64,000 bases of DNA, taken from positions 25,844,762 through 25,908,761 of the forward strand of contig OX453279.1 of the NCBI GenBank assembly GCA_949710005.1. Reading direction: 5' to 3'. The notes under the pieces are model-generated. The model did not search any database and was not told where the DNA came from. It saw only the letters and a list, made by a program, of their open reading frames with translations. Shown here one piece after another: positions 13,343-24,660 of the stretch. Position 1 is the first letter of the stretch, and each line of letters begins with the position of its first letter. This DNA is from Ricordea florida (Eukaryota > Cnidaria > Anthozoa > Corallimorpharia > Ricordeidae). Made by a program: the position numbers and the translations under genes.

Positions 13343-16300
13343 AGTCACTCTTGGGAGTGAAAGGGTTAAGTCCCAAATCACACTTTCTGCGAGGTCGTGG
13401 TTTAATTTTTTCTAGTAACTGGCTGTATTTATAGTTTGATATTTCAATAATACTTTCCTGGATATTATTTTCACGGCAAACGATTTCAGTATCCTCAAGA
13501 CGGAATCGCATACCAAATAGATCTACGACTGAGATTTCTTTTAGCAAAACTAGCATTATGTTTAATTTGAACAAAAGTACTTAAATCCGTTTGCGGAAAT
13601 AAACCATTTTTAGGAAAAAAAAAATCATCCACAGTTATTGGGATCTGTATTTTAAAGTAGTTTAATTCATATTTAAGAATATAGTCAATGTGATGACATT
13701 GTTTGATCATCGCAGTTACATACACAACTTAAGCAGCTGTGAAATTAAAGCCTGAAAAAAAACTTGGGCCTGAACGGGATTCAAACCCATGACCTCTGCG
13801 ATACCAGAGCAGTGCTCTGCCAACTGAGCTATCAAGCCAACTGGGAGCTGGTCATATTATGAGTTCGTAATATACCCGTAGATGGAGAAGAATGATGCAA
13901 ATGAATATATGAAAGACCATATATTTGAACTGCGGAGTAATATGTAATGACATTAATTGATCATTGCAGTTATGTACAAAACTTAAGGAGCTGTGAAATT
14001 AAAGCCTGAAAACTAAAAACTCAGACCTGAATGGGATTCGAACCCATGACCTCTGCGATACCGGAGCAGTGCTCTACCAACTGAGCTATCAAGCCAACTG
14101 GCCAAACTTTGCTTAAGTGCGAAGATGTTACCATTTTGAAAACAGTGGCACTGCACTCTAATTAAACAATAGAACATTTGCGGAAATTTGATGTTCTTAA
14201 AACAAATTCCAGTATTACTTTATTGTTACTTCCCCTGCAGGAAATATATCAGTGGCTCCTCTGTGTATATCTATATACCTGCATGGACAGAGGAAATGTA
14301 GTTTTTTGTAGGGAAACAACACAGTGCCATCACCTGGGCTTGAACCATAGCTATATAACAATAATTATGACTTGTCTTCAACTGATACTTAAGCCTCCCT
14401 GAATAATGATCTGTTGCAGAGGAAAAGGAGCTCCAAAGAAAGCAACAACTGGACTCACAAAACAGGTGATTATATATCCATCAATTCAATTGTATACATG
14501 TTAAAACTTGTAAAGGAGGACTGTTTGCAAAGAAAATTTGAGGAAGCATCAAATTGGGAAATGTTCCTGTTGATAGTACTATTGTGTCTTGTACATAGTT
14601 GGCAAGCCAAGTTTGTTTGTCATTTGTTGTTGTTGTTGTGATAGGAATTGGCTGAAGTTTGTAGAAAAGGCCAATTGGAACGTGATTCCATGGATATTGA
14701 AAGAGTAGAAGGAATGGGATTTGGAAGGTACAGCCACAGACTTTACATACCTCTTATTAATCGAGTTCGAGGTCTGTACTGTAAAATACGGACCGAGTTT
14801 TTTCCCGTCGCTTTATGGCCCAAGCGCGAAGCATAAATCGACGGGAAAAAAACAAGGATCCGTATTTTACAGTACGGACTGAGAAAACGAGGTTAATAAG
14901 ATATTTATTATATCTCTGGAGTCATTTTGGCGACCAAAACAAACTTTAGCGGGCCGTACAGTGAAGTACGGCCCGCTAAATTGACCAATCACAGCACGCG
15001 TACTAACTGAGAGATATAATAATAAACCTTTAGTTGACTGAATCTGCTCATTTAGGAAGCTACATTTAATGGAAAATACAGTTGTAATACAATTTTGCAG
15101 GGAACCTGTCCTACTGTATTACAGCTTACCATTTAAATGTTAACAGTGATATTGACATAGGAAAGTACTGTCCAGTAGTTTTCCCTTCTAGTTGGCTGTG
15201 TAGCTGGCCTGGTGGGGAAGGGAATGGATGTTCACTTGTAAGCTCAATTTTACTTCTCCAAAGGCAGACATTTGATAGATGTTGAAAACTATTTGTATTA
15301 AAATGGTGCACTTCACCTAATTCTATATGATCAGTTTGTTCCGCAAGGCCAAAGTTTGCACCTTTTGGGGATAAAAGTAAAAACTAAAGCTTTGCAAAAT
15401 ATTGTCCCATCAGAATTGTGAAAGCAAGTTCTCACAAAATCAGGCATGAATGAGGTAATTTGTGAAATTGATACTTTCCATGATTTATTAGCTCTAGGGC
15501 CAGGATGATGGATATGTCTGCAGTGCCTGTTAAAGAAACTCTTGTTGCATCTCAGTCAGACCTGGTACTGTATAATGGAACAATTTGATGCTCTATAATC
15601 TTAAATTACAGTTAACCCTTTCACTCCCAAGGGGTCTCCATTTGACGAGTAAAATTGTCTGGCATTAGACAGTGTAAAATCTATAAAGTCACTCTTGGGA
15701 GTGGAAGGGTTGATTTTGGATAACCAGACCCCTTGAAGTGAAATAAATTAAATGGGATAAAATGGTGTTTTGTTATGTACATGTAAACATACCTCATAAT
15801 TTATATTCAAGCAGTTGCCACAAGCTTTGACTAACTCTGGATTCAAGATCTAGTCATTCACTATGTTAATTTTAAAGAGAAGTAAAAGTACTGTTTACAA
15901 GAAATAATTTATGGTGTACAGTCAAGTTCTTGTTATCTAAAATTTTTGTCAAAAATATCATATGAAATAAATCATTTTTATTTAGTCATGGCTTGTACAT
16001 TCTTGAAAAGGTCTTGAATTTTAGCAGGTGTCTTGAAAAGTACTTGATTTCTCTTCTTGAAGTTTAGTCCTCCTTATACTGTATGCCCTATCACTTTTCT
16101 GGTAAATTTTGTTATGGAGCGTTTGTCCACAAATGACTTTAAAGTAAGAAACAACTACCCATAGCTAAGAATACCAATAAACAATGTGAAGTTGTATGAA
16201 TCATGTTAGTGCAGATGGCAGCCGGATTCCAGGCTAAACCATACATACATACATACATACATAAGAGGTAATTTGTATAAGTAATCAAATGGTTTCAAGT

Positions 16301-17535
16301 GCAATTTTAAATAAATGAGTAATAAGTTTTTCTGACTGAAAACGTTGCACAAGCCTGTAGGGCAAGGGCAATTTGTTGTCTTTGCAAATTTTGACAAAAG
16401 TGCTCTCTAAATCATTTGATTACTTGTTAATAGTATACCTGCAAAAATTTAACTTCAAATTTCTGCATTCAATTTCAACTTTCTGCACTCAATTTCAACT
16501 TGTTGCACTGTTTAGGATTGACATGCTCTCAGCCAATCAGTACATTGAGATTTTTGCTTGTATATTATTTTAAAATGAACTTTGCTACATTTATAGAAGC
16601 ACTCATATCAGGAGCATATAAATTCATGGCTCAATTGTGCAATTGGGAGAATGTCATTTGCCTTTCCAGCGCACCAAGCTGCTGCTGTTTTGGTCGTCAT
16701 GGCAAGTAGAAAAAAAAATTGTGAACCAAAACTGTCAGGAAGTCATCAGTTTTGGGGACCTATTTCCTGGCCATTTGATTTGTTTTGATATCCAGACATA
16801 ATAAAATACAAGACAACAAAACTGGTCAGTTCTTCTTTCGTAATTTCCAGCTTAAAAAGCATGTCATTTTTCCCCCAAGCTATTTGCTTGTGCAGCGGCC
16901 ATTTTGATTCAGCAGCTTCCCACTCATTTGATTTGGCACAATGTGTATCAGAAAAATGAAAACCGTTCTTTAAAAAAATGGCGACCAAAATATCCTTGGT
17001 GACCTTTTTGGAAGTGAAGGTTGCCATTTTAGCAAACTGCAAAAAAAAAGTAGGTAGCTTGAAGTGCTGCTTTCATGTGATAATCCAACCCAAAAACATC
17101 TAATTATTCTCTTATTCTGTACAAATTACTTTTCCATTTGACTAATGATTAGTAAACAGTTGTTTTTAACAATGATTTCAGAGTGGACAAGCACAATTGC
17201 ACAGTAGGGAGGAACAGAAGTCAAAAAGTAATGGTGCACAAGCATCAAAGAAGGAATGCCCAAAAGAGAAAAAGAAAAGGAAAAAAGACAAAAAAGAGAA
17301 AAAGAAATCTAAGAAAGAAAAGAAGCACAAGAAACGACAGTATGCTGATGACAACTCCTCACCTGAAGAGAGGAAAAAATTAAAAAGAGACCATGAATAT
17401 TCTCATTATGAGAGCAAGGAGTCCAGACACAGATATTCAGAATCAAACTTAGCCAAACACAGACTCAAGGAGAAGACAAGAACAGATAGACAAGAGCAAT
17501 CTATGTCCAGGAAACAAAGACATGACTCAGAATAA
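9362..17535 (+). CDS. MMTAG2: MMTAG2-like nuclear protein (7 exons)
   Basis: Predicted 241-residue orthologue of multiple myeloma tumor-associated protein 2 (C1orf35; 263 residues in human), a poorly understood conserved protein with a basic tail. Exons: 9362-9455, 10983-11037, 11670-11715, 13022-13071, 14420-14465, 14645-14727, 17184-17535; the sum is 726 bases with phases that join. The N-terminus reads [18 protein letters not shown], then [16 protein letters not shown], matching the family signature. Middle exons give EAQALAVAL and [12 protein letters not shown], then [10 protein letters not shown] and ERVEGMGFG. The last exon encodes a very Lys-rich tail ([15 protein letters not shown]). 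Intron 1 appears to start with GC rather than GT. The last acceptor (17182-17183) was chosen because it keeps the frame; one missing exon in the 2.4-kb last intron is possible, since human has extra residues there. AATAAA lies at 18075-18080. Confidence 0.88.
9642..9775. mobile_element. 134-bp TIR MITE, copy A
   Basis: Inverted ends GGAATGATTTC and GAAATCTTACC with a long internal arm around CAGGTCCCTACTTCATTATG. Flanked by an exact 8-bp duplication CATTATTC (9634-9641, 9776-9783). Same length as copy C at 32833. Confidence 0.9.
10485..10637. mobile_element. TIR MITE of the 134-bp family, copy B
   Basis: A 153-bp relative of the element at 9642-9775 with the same arms and a longer loop. The flanking octamers AATTCTTA and AGTTTTTA match at six of eight positions, consistent with an old 8-bp duplication. 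Lies in intron 1 of the MMTAG2-like gene. Confidence 0.8.
11100..11250 (-). mobile_element. tRNA-derived SINE, copy 1
   Basis: The minus strand has a tRNA-like head (11177-11248, 72 nt) with TAGCTCAGTTGG and GGTTCGAATCC boxes. Three or more acceptor-stem pairs are broken. A shared body follows (CAGGCTTTAATTTCACAGC, then AAGTTGTGTACATAACTGCG). The same head-plus-body unit occurs at 13692 and 13944, which argues for a SINE rather than a tRNA gene. Confidence 0.82.
11287..11360. mobile_element. Diverged fragment of the 134-bp MITE family
   Basis: Contains TATGCATGCTGTAGCTGTCC and TTTCATTCTACAA, matching the left half of copy B. The right half is not recognised, so this is a truncated or decayed copy. 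Confidence 0.6.
12257..12384. repeat. Foldback element
   Basis: AAAATATTTGGCTC at about 12289 is matched by GAGCCAAATATTTT on the right. The outer ends CTTATGGAC and GTCAATAAG also pair imperfectly. About 128 bp, inside an MMTAG2 intron. Confidence 0.6.
13158..13251. mobile_element. TTAA-flanked MITE (piggyBac-like), copy 1
   Basis: A 94-bp element with ends CCCTTTCACTCCCAAG and CTTGGGAGTGAAAGGG, directly flanked by TTAA on both sides (13154-13157, 13252-13255). TTAA duplication plus CCC termini is the piggyBac signature. Too short for a transposase. Confidence 0.9.
13272..13365. mobile_element. TTAA-flanked MITE (piggyBac-like), copy 2
   Basis: Essentially identical to copy 1, same orientation, 20 bp to its right and with its own flanking TTAA pair. 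The near identity suggests recent activity or a local duplication. Confidence 0.9.
13692..13840 (-). mobile_element. tRNA-derived SINE, copy 2
   Basis: The best preserved tRNA-like head of the three (13767-13838). The acceptor GGCTTGA pairs fully with TCAGGCC, allowing one G-U. The anticodon loop CTGGTAT would read GGT (Thr), but the last anticodon-stem pair is T-C. The same body follows as in the other copies. Confidence 0.82.
13944..14097 (-). mobile_element. tRNA-derived SINE, copy 3
   Basis: Third copy of the tRNA-like head (14024-14095) plus body, 104 bp to the right of copy 2 and in the same orientation. The 3' acceptor has one substitution (TCAGGTC). No 3' poly(A) seen. Confidence 0.82.
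14278..14352 (-). mobile_element. Truncated SINE fragment
   Basis: Contains GGAAACAACACAGTGCCATC followed by a GGGCTTGAACC box, matching the head/body junction of the SINE at 44950-45245. Only this part is preserved. Confidence 0.55.
14748..15028. repeat. Foldback region with two hairpins
   Basis: GTACTGTAAAATACGGA and TCCGTATTTTACAGTAC pair around a TTTTTTCCCGTCG/CGACGGGAAAAAA stem. A second hairpin, TAGCGGGCCGTAC/GTACGGCCCGCTA, lies to the right, and the outer part contains ATATTTATTATATCTC and GAGATATAATAATAAACC. A nested or composite non-coding element. Confidence 0.65.
15616..15709. mobile_element. TTAA-flanked MITE (piggyBac-like), copy 3
   Basis: Same 94-bp length and same ends with a few substitutions. 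The left flank is TTAA and the right flank TTGA, a decayed duplication. Lies in the last intron of the MMTAG2-like gene. Confidence 0.88.
16241..16263. repeat. (CATA)n microsatellite
   Basis: Five to six perfect CATA units. Confidence 0.9.
16668..17035. repeat. Dispersed 350-bp repeat, copy 1
   Basis: Similar over about 350 bp and in the same orientation to 34977-35320. Shared landmarks are GCGCACCAAGCTGC, CCATTTGATTTGTTTT, TTTCCAGCTT and GGCACAATG. No open frame is conserved between the two copies, so this is an interspersed repeat, not a gene. Confidence 0.75.
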
Positions 17536-17803
17536 GCAGACAACATTATTAAACCTCGCACTTTCAAAATCTAATTAGCATTTCTCATAGCTCAATCCCA
17601 TAGGAAGACTTTTAGAGGGGATAGGATGGAGAATTTGATGTTTTGTAAACTCAAAACGTTGTGATTCAGAATACCGGTAGGTAGTCATTGTTATTACCCC
17701 TTGCACTCCCAAGATCTAGGTGGCAGTTCTCATTACTGAGTCCCATATACAGTAAAAGGGTTACCATAATTTAAAAATATTTTATAGTCTGCAAGTTCTT
17801 CTC

Positions 17804-17845
17804 TAGTCTCCTTCAGAGCCATTTTTTGGATGTCACACTCTCCCA
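17804..17845. repeat. Half copy of the 56-kb palindrome
   Basis: TAGTCTCCTTCAGAGCC followed by ATTTTTTGGATGTCAC matches the left arm of the perfect palindrome at 56018-56093 with a few changes. The mirror half is absent. It sits in the MMTAG2 3' UTR region. Confidence 0.65.
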
Positions 17846-18074
17846 TGAACAGAACAGCCTTTTTATCCAATCCCATTGGTATTCATATCATTTGCACTCT
17901 TTATTTTTCATCTTTAAAAGTGAGAGAAACTTGTATAAGATTTAATATTAATATGTTTAGTATTAACCTGGCTTTCCAAGGCTGCATTTGTATAAAATTG
18001 CCTCTATTTGTACACTTTCGTTTTATTTCATCTTACAAGTTTAATAATTACTATTAACTCCAAGTACTCTATGG

Positions 18075-18096
18075 AATAAAATTTGCTCGCTTTATT
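18075..18096. terminator. Face-to-face poly(A) signals
   Basis: AATAAA on the plus strand at 18075-18080 (MMTAG2-like gene) and AATAAA on the minus strand at 18091-18096 (PhyH-like gene) are only 10 bases apart. If both are used, the two 3' UTRs overlap by tens of bases. Confidence 0.55.
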
Positions 18097-18257
18097 CTTA
18101 TTGTATTTTTAAAGTGAGGCAACTAATGCAACTTGTACAAGCTTTAAGCAAATAAGTACCTATTAAATATGGCTTCCCTCGAGAATGGCATGGTATAAAA
18201 TAGGTTCTATTTGCAAACTTTTGATTTTTATATCATATTTTTCTAAATCAGCAACTT

Positions 18258-21200
18258 TTACAAGGTTGCATTTCGTTGTTTTCTCCATACAATTGGGAAT
18301 GCCTGGCTTGTGTTAAAGGGCTGACCAGGTTTCAGCCCACCAGAAAAGTTTGGTGATGTTATCCAGGGCCTTTCAGCAAACACAGCATCTTCCCCAAGCC
18401 AGCGAGTGGCAACAGCTTGACGTCCGGCATGATCTTTACTTTGTTTAGCACCATGAAGTGTTCGCATGTGAAAGGCTATGCAATCACCAGGCTGAAAAAA
18501 GCAACTGTTTGTTAGAAGTATGCGAAAGGACATTACACAATGACACAAACTTGAATTTTTAACTTTCAAGTGGTATAGACAATAATTATAATACTGGAAC
18601 ACATAGACAAGTACAACATGCTTGCAGTACAAACAACCATGAAAAAGCAATACAGGCTATAATATGAATCACTATTATGTACCAACTAAGCAATATTAGC
18701 ATCTTGAGAAATTTGATTGGTTCAAATCAATATTGGAGGTGAAGAGTGCCAGCCCTTCTGGGAATAAGCCTTGTGCAAATAATTTTTGGTCACAGAAGAA
18801 ATGGCCAGTGTCATTTGTTGCTTTGCAGCTGATTCTGAGAGGTTTGACTGTAGTTGCTTCATTGGTATATCAGGGCAATTGCCATTCATTAGGTTGCATT
18901 CATTATGTATACTAAGGGGTGGGGGGGGGGAGAATTTTTTTAGTATACATAATGAATGCAGCCTTAGAACACAAAAACTCCCTGACCTTAAAACAATTCA
19001 ACAACCACACCACACTTTAATAAAAATAGCCGAAGGAAAACACCTGGTCCCAAGCTTCCTCTGATTTCTTTTCCTTCAGTTTGGAAGAAGGCATTCACAA
19101 CAAAGCCACTGACCAAAAACACTGCATTTGAACACACATGGAAAGTTGTGGAACCCAGAAGTCAAAATTCCCTGACTTTTCACAGACTTAGTCAAGAACT
19201 AAGACTTTCCCTGACCTTGAAAAAATTTTGTTTCTGACCGTGGCAACCCTGTGCATACCAAAACTACAATTATCTTCAGTCTCGGTGAATATTGGCTTTA
19301 GAAGTAGTTATAATAAGATAATATCAACATTTTGCCACTATTCACCTGGATTACAGGGAATAATAATTTTTAAATGTTCACCTCCAAATCCCAAGCCAGC
19401 AGCTCATAGTTTTGAAGTTTTCCATCACTGTCTGGGGGCTCTTCGAAAACTCTTTCACTTTTTTTGGCATTCTCTTTAAACTGGTAATTGTTTAATGTAC
19501 CAAATTTCCTCGGAATGAACCATTTATTCCATCTGTGAGAGCCTGCAACATACTGTAAACAGGACTTCTTGGAGACAGGAGTGACGGGTAGCCATAACGA
19601 ACAGTTCTGCCAGTTGAGATTACATGTATAACAATAAATCAACAAACAAAACAAATCACCTGTAGGCATGATCACGCTCTGTCAGGCCCAACTGTCCTTG
19701 TTTGGCTGTTTTACAAATGGATGACCAATGATATGATTAATAATAGTATTCTAATAATTACAAAGAATAAGTATAACAATGCCTATAGACAGGAGACTTT
19801 TAAAGGTCTCAAAAATGGACAATAAGAAACAAAGGCACATGGATTAAAGTTCTAAAATTGTTTCTTACTTGGATATAAAAATTGTAATGCTACTTGAGTT
19901 TATTTAAGCAATAAGCTGCAGTTTCTATGAGTTTACTGGAGCTTCAATTATAAACCACGTGGGATGTTGGGAGAACACGATTTACAAGCCCTTCTAAGCC
20001 AAGCATGTGGTGTGGATTTTTGAATTTCCTGGCTAGCCTGTTAATAATATAGATAGCATTTCAAAGATAATCATTATTAAGACAGAGGATCAATATCAGT
20101 TTCTGGGCAACCGTGCACCTACCCCTCCCCTAAACCAACATTAACGCTAACTTTTTAACTCATTATAACTTGTTGGATTAGGGGAGTGGTAGGTGCACAG
20201 TTGCCCAGAAACTGATATTGATCCAGACAGACAGATGCAGCTTTAATACTTAAAATATGGATATATTGCTTCTTTCAATGAAACACATTTGACCACAAGT
20301 CTTAGTTGGGGGAAACAGGTGGGGAATTACGGGTAGTTGCTCATTTGACCACTTATGGTGGTTCTGGGGTAGGATATTTGACAACAAAAAATGCCCAGCA
20401 TCTTCCCCTACCCACCATTTTAAATTTAAAATTGATAGGTGCTTTACCTTCCAACCATCCACAGGATAATAAGACTGATCATGATGCCATGGTGTAGCGC
20501 GATTTGTACCAGGGTCTTTGGTAAATACATGCTCATGATAGAATAATGAATACTGTAAAATAAATGGGGCAGAAACCATTAATGTGTATCACGGCAGTGG
20601 CATAGCTAGGAATTTTCAAAGGGGGAGGGGTCAAACTGTCACGCCAAAGGTACCCACCAGATTGTCATGTTGAAATCTAAGCTTTCCCAAACGAACATTG
20701 AGCAAGGGCATAGGGAGAGGCCTATACAATAGTTGCATTGATTAGTGAAGCTCCTCAAAAGAGTAAATTACCCTATCCTAGTCTTATTGCTCAACAGCCC
20801 AATTAACAGTCATCTGAATCTGAGCTCCAGGCACTAGTCCCACCTAGCAACACCCCTAATTGCAACCAATTTAATTATTGAACAAACCCTATTAGTAATT
20901 TTGCCTAGGGCTGCAGTCAGGCCAGGTGATCCATTTACCATATAGCTGATCTGGCCCAAAGGTAAAGGTGCAGGTGCACAAGAGACTTAATTAAGGCTTT
21001 GAGCTTATCTTGGCTTTAAGAGCATGAAGTTTCTAGAAAACTAATACCTATAAAGACCTACGACCCAGAAAACTTAGACCTGGAAAACTAAGACCCAGAA
21101 AACTAAGACCCTGAAAACTACGACCTGGAAAACTAAGACCTTGAGTTTTCACATCAATCTTTTCGTCATTTAAAACGGCATAAAAAGGATTATACATAAA

Positions 21201-24200
21201 TGCGAAATCAGAACTAAATCAAGCGAAAAGTAGCAAATACTAAAGTCATAGAAAGGAAAGGCACAAAAAGCTAGCATTTAAGGTATCACATATGAAAAAT
21301 CTAAATTTGATTTTGAGATGACAAGAAGGCTTTACAATGATGGCACTGGGAGAAAATCTAGCTGCTCTTGATAATTCTCTATGCTGCAAACCAAAATATT
21401 TTTAGAGGAGGTCACATCAGGCAAATCACGCTTATTAAAAGATAAGGATGTATGATAATTCCGCATTTGATCAAAAAGGTAACAAGAAATTGTAATTCTA
21501 CAATGCCTTGCACGCAACTCAACAACTTTTCCATTTTATAATATTAACAGGTAATCAAATGGTATACTCATGAAATTAGGGAATAGTTTCACTAGCATTT
21601 TTTCAAAATTCTAATAATTTCCTGAGCCTGGGAAATTCTTCTCTAATTTCATGAGTATACCATTTGGTTACACATGCTCTACAAAGTTGCAGAGACATTT
21701 ATACGACTGTAAGAGCAGGTTCAACATTATCATAGCAGCAAATAAATGCTTGAGTAGTCAACTCTGCTTAAATTGTTACCTATTGTAGCTTTTTATTTGT
21801 TGGACAGCAGCCATGTTGGATCTGCCTGCTTCCAATCCCCCTCAGTCACACTTCTCTGACGCGGGATGGTGACACGGACATTGCACCTACCACTACTCGT
21901 AATCATCCCCGTTGAGCCGGTTACACGTCACTTACCATCCGGGGGGGTTTTGGCCTACGGCCTTGTGGCCTGGCCTTTTTCCTCCTGAGGTGTGCACTGG
22001 GTAGAGTTCATTGCACTCCGGGCTCTACCAGGTATCACATGTCGTTCTGCCATTGCACACACCGGTCACTGCACTATTAGACCCGGGAAGAGAGCCCCTC
22101 AAACACACACAAAAAAACTTTGTCTATCCAAGATGGCCGCTAAATGTTTACAATCGACATGATGAACGTTCGAGCACGCTAAATACGCCTTCAAAGGAGC
22201 CTACTGAATTAATTCGCGCAGCATTTCTGATAAGCAAACAAAAAATAATGTCCTGATCTCATTAGAAGGAAAATAATGGCCCTAGAAAAGATGAAAGAAC
22301 GTTGGCAATCTGAATGAGGTTATGGCAAGTACATGCACGTTCGCTTGCTTAATTAATTAAGGGCCTAGAGAATGACGTGACAATCAAAAGGGTCTTGGTT
22401 TTCCGGGTCTTAGTTTTCCAGGTATATTGGTGTTCTGGGGGTAACCGGTCGATTAGCCTCCAGTCGATTAGCCCCCAGTCATTTAACCCCCTGCAGGAGC
22501 CCATGGGCTCCTGCCCCCTGTCGATTAGCCCCCACTAAGTCGATTAGCCCCCAAAATAGACGTCGATTAGCCCCTAACGGAGGTCTGTTTTCAAGTTAAT
22601 AGATTACTCTTTCGCTACAGGTTTTTCTTCGTTTTATTCATACGTGGATTTGAAGTCACTAAGTTTAAGATCGTTCGTTTGTTGAGGGTGACCGGGTTTC
22701 CTTCTGTTACTCTTTATTTTTTCAAAATAATGAACTCTGTTTCAACGTGGAATGGAACGATCGTGATCAGGAAAATATATTGTTCTTGATTAGTAAATAG
22801 GAAAAAGAGTTTTATTCCAATGGCGCTTTTTATCCTTGTTTACCGGCGCGGACTTCGTTTCGCCTCTTCCAACACTCAGTTACATGTAAACATCAAGTAA
22901 CTCGTTCCATGCATGTTTTATGACCAGTTAATGTCGCAGTTCCAGGTAGACGTCTAAAAGACTTTGTATTAATTAACGCTGCATGCCTTATTTCATGACC
23001 ACTGCACATATTACTAAAAACACGACAACAACACCTGTTTTGGCGTAATGCGGGGACACCGCTCAGTGATTGGCATGACAGGCGACTTCGCTTGCGCGAC
23101 CATTTCAAGGCCTCACTTCACTTGGCACTACGAGCTGCAACCAAGGTCCACCCACTGCTGCAGCAGCACACCTGAGGCCAGCAACGCGCCAACTTAGGAA
23201 GAGTACTGGCAGGTCAGAAAAAACCTACAAGTGCTACGAGCTGTGACCTTGGCCAGCAACGTGCTACTGCGGCAGCACTATGAGCTGAAACCTCAGGCCA
23301 GCAACGTGCTACTGCAGCAGCACTACACGCTGTAACCTTGACCAGCAATGTGCTACTGCAGCAGCACTACGAGCTGAAACCTCAGGCCAGCAACGCGCAA
23401 ACACTAAGTGACTAAACAATCTATAGGCCCCCACCTATCTCCCCAGCGGAGCTGGATCGGACAAGACTGTTGGCCATTAGCAAAATAACAAAATCAAACA
23501 AAGGAACTTGCTTGGGGAAGTCGCTGCGCAGACTTAACCAGGAGAGAAGTGTCCCCCGGTTTATTGAATTAGCACACTGGCCTCCTAAAGGGAAGGAGGG
23601 AGGGTAAATTCGCAAGGTTGACTTTACAGTGAATAGTACAGCTACCAGAAATGTGACTTGGACCTTGTACATGACATTTTTATAGTTAGACAGTGTCTGA
23701 AGCCTAAGCCAATTGGCACAGCTCTACCATAGAAATCTAGATATTACGAGTTAAGAACTGAGACATAAATGAGAATATTTACAAACTGAACCACTTAGAA
23801 AGGCTGTAATATGCTGCAATGAGACAGTTGCGAAATGGTACAATGGGTCCCTAGAAAATAACCGACAAAAAAGAGTTTTAAAGGTCAGTACAATGAACCG
23901 ATTCATAACAGTAACCAACTTGAAGCTCCACAGGGCGATGAGTGTCACGCTCCATTAATTGCGTTTTACATTTTATGCTGTAAAACTTTCTAAAAAAAAC
24001 ATGTACATATCGGCAGGGAACGCTCGTGATCTGTATTTTTGTCTCTACTGGGTATTCTTGATCTGTAATTCATGTTCTGGCGATTGTTGTTCTCTACTCA
24101 ACAACATGTAAACATCGACTTAAACAGATCGCAGGTTTGTTATATTAGAATGCCGATGTAGTTAAGTTGGATCGCGAGTTTGTTTGATAATAGATAAGTT

Positions 24201-24660
24201 ATTTGACGGCTAATCGACTCTTAGTTTGGGGGCTAACTGACTTACTGGGGGCTAATCGACTAGGGGCTAATCGACCTCTTAGGTCTTAGATAGGTCTTAA
24301 GTCTTAGCTAGGTCTTATGTCTGTTACCTCTGCTTCCATCAACTTCCCGGAGATCTCACTTGCGGGCGAATTGAATACAAAGTCCCTGAACTCGGGAATT
24401 TGATTCCAATTACAAAAATCGTTGAAATAAAACGATGCTGAATCCTCGCTTTGTAGCCATTCACCAAATTCACTGGGATTAGCGTGGTTTTTCTCTATCC
24501 CTTTTTGCAATTTTTCAATCCAATCTACAAAAATACCCCTCAGGCAAACTACTCCATGTTTCTGAAATTCCTTGATTTCTTGTCCAGTGATATAACCTCT
24601 ATTAAATATTGAGGATGATCGGGAGATTGTAGATTTAGAAGTTGCGCTAATTCGCCACAT
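18258..24660 (-). CDS. PhyH-family 2-oxoglutarate/Fe(II) dioxygenase (4 exons)
   Basis: Predicted 298-residue oxygenase of the phytanoyl-CoA dioxygenase superfamily, using 2-oxoglutarate, O2 and Fe(II). Exons in coding order: 24660-24328, 20552-20448, 19606-19382, 18491-18258; all junctions are phase 0 with GT-AG borders. The double-stranded beta-helix motifs are present: HxD in PWHHDQSYY (exon 2), GSHRWNKW (exon 3), distal His in RTLHGA and the Arg of ATRWLGED (exon 4). The N-terminus MWRISATSKSTISRSS is rich in Ser, Thr and Arg with no acidic residue, so mitochondrial import is possible. An upstream in-frame Met at 24717 is less likely. From motif spacing it resembles the bacterial-type PhyH enzymes more than human PHYH; the substrate is unknown. 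Intron 1 (3.8 kb) carries two tandem-array elements. Confidence 0.88.
18896..18960. repeat. Short hairpin around a G run
   Basis: CATTCATTATGTATACTAA and TTAGTATACATAATGAATG form a perfect 19-bp stem around a G-rich loop. In intron 3 of the PhyH-like gene. Confidence 0.75.
20088..20224. mobile_element. Foldback MITE
   Basis: Arms starting GGATCAATATCAGTTTCTGG and extending about 45 bp with one or two mismatches. Flanked by a 7-bp direct repeat AGACAGA. Non-coding, in intron 2 of the PhyH-like gene. Confidence 0.8.
21044..22425. mobile_element. Element with inverted (GGAAAACTAAGACC)n ends
   Basis: Left end (21044-21140) has about five tandem units of GAAAACTAAGACC; the right end (22391-22425) has two reversed units, GGTCTTAGTTTTCC. 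The interior has no recognised coding sequence. Boundaries are approximate. Same architecture as the elements at 8031, 22448 and 27496. Confidence 0.55.
21551..21671. mobile_element. Short TIR element
   Basis: Inverted repeat of 29 bp with one mismatch; ends GTAATCAAATGG and CCATTTGGTTAC. No target duplication recognised. It lies inside the larger array-ended element. Confidence 0.75.
22448..24275. mobile_element. Element with inverted (GTCGATTAGCCCC)n ends
   Basis: The left array at 22448-22575 contains about five units of GTCGATTAGCC; the right array at 24205-24275 contains four units in reverse (GGCTAATCGAC). The interior carries the minisatellite at 23127-23400 and no recognised gene. 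It lies in intron 1 of the PhyH-like gene. Confidence 0.65.
23127..23400. repeat. About 46-bp minisatellite
   Basis: Five or six imperfect units with core ACGAGCTGAAACCTCAGGCC followed by AGCAACGTGCTACTGCAGC. Units alternate between CCTCAGGCC and CCTTGGCC/CCTTGACC versions, suggesting a two-unit higher-order repeat. Confidence 0.85.

Noticed and set aside
13113-13574. 153-codon minus-strand frame
   Set aside because: Half of it is two copies of the 94-bp TTAA element. The remaining 66 residues ([18 protein letters not shown]) have no family I recognise, though a transposon remnant is possible.
11177-14095. Three tRNA-Thr genes
   Set aside because: All three share the same non-tRNA body downstream and have stem mismatches, so they are SINE heads.
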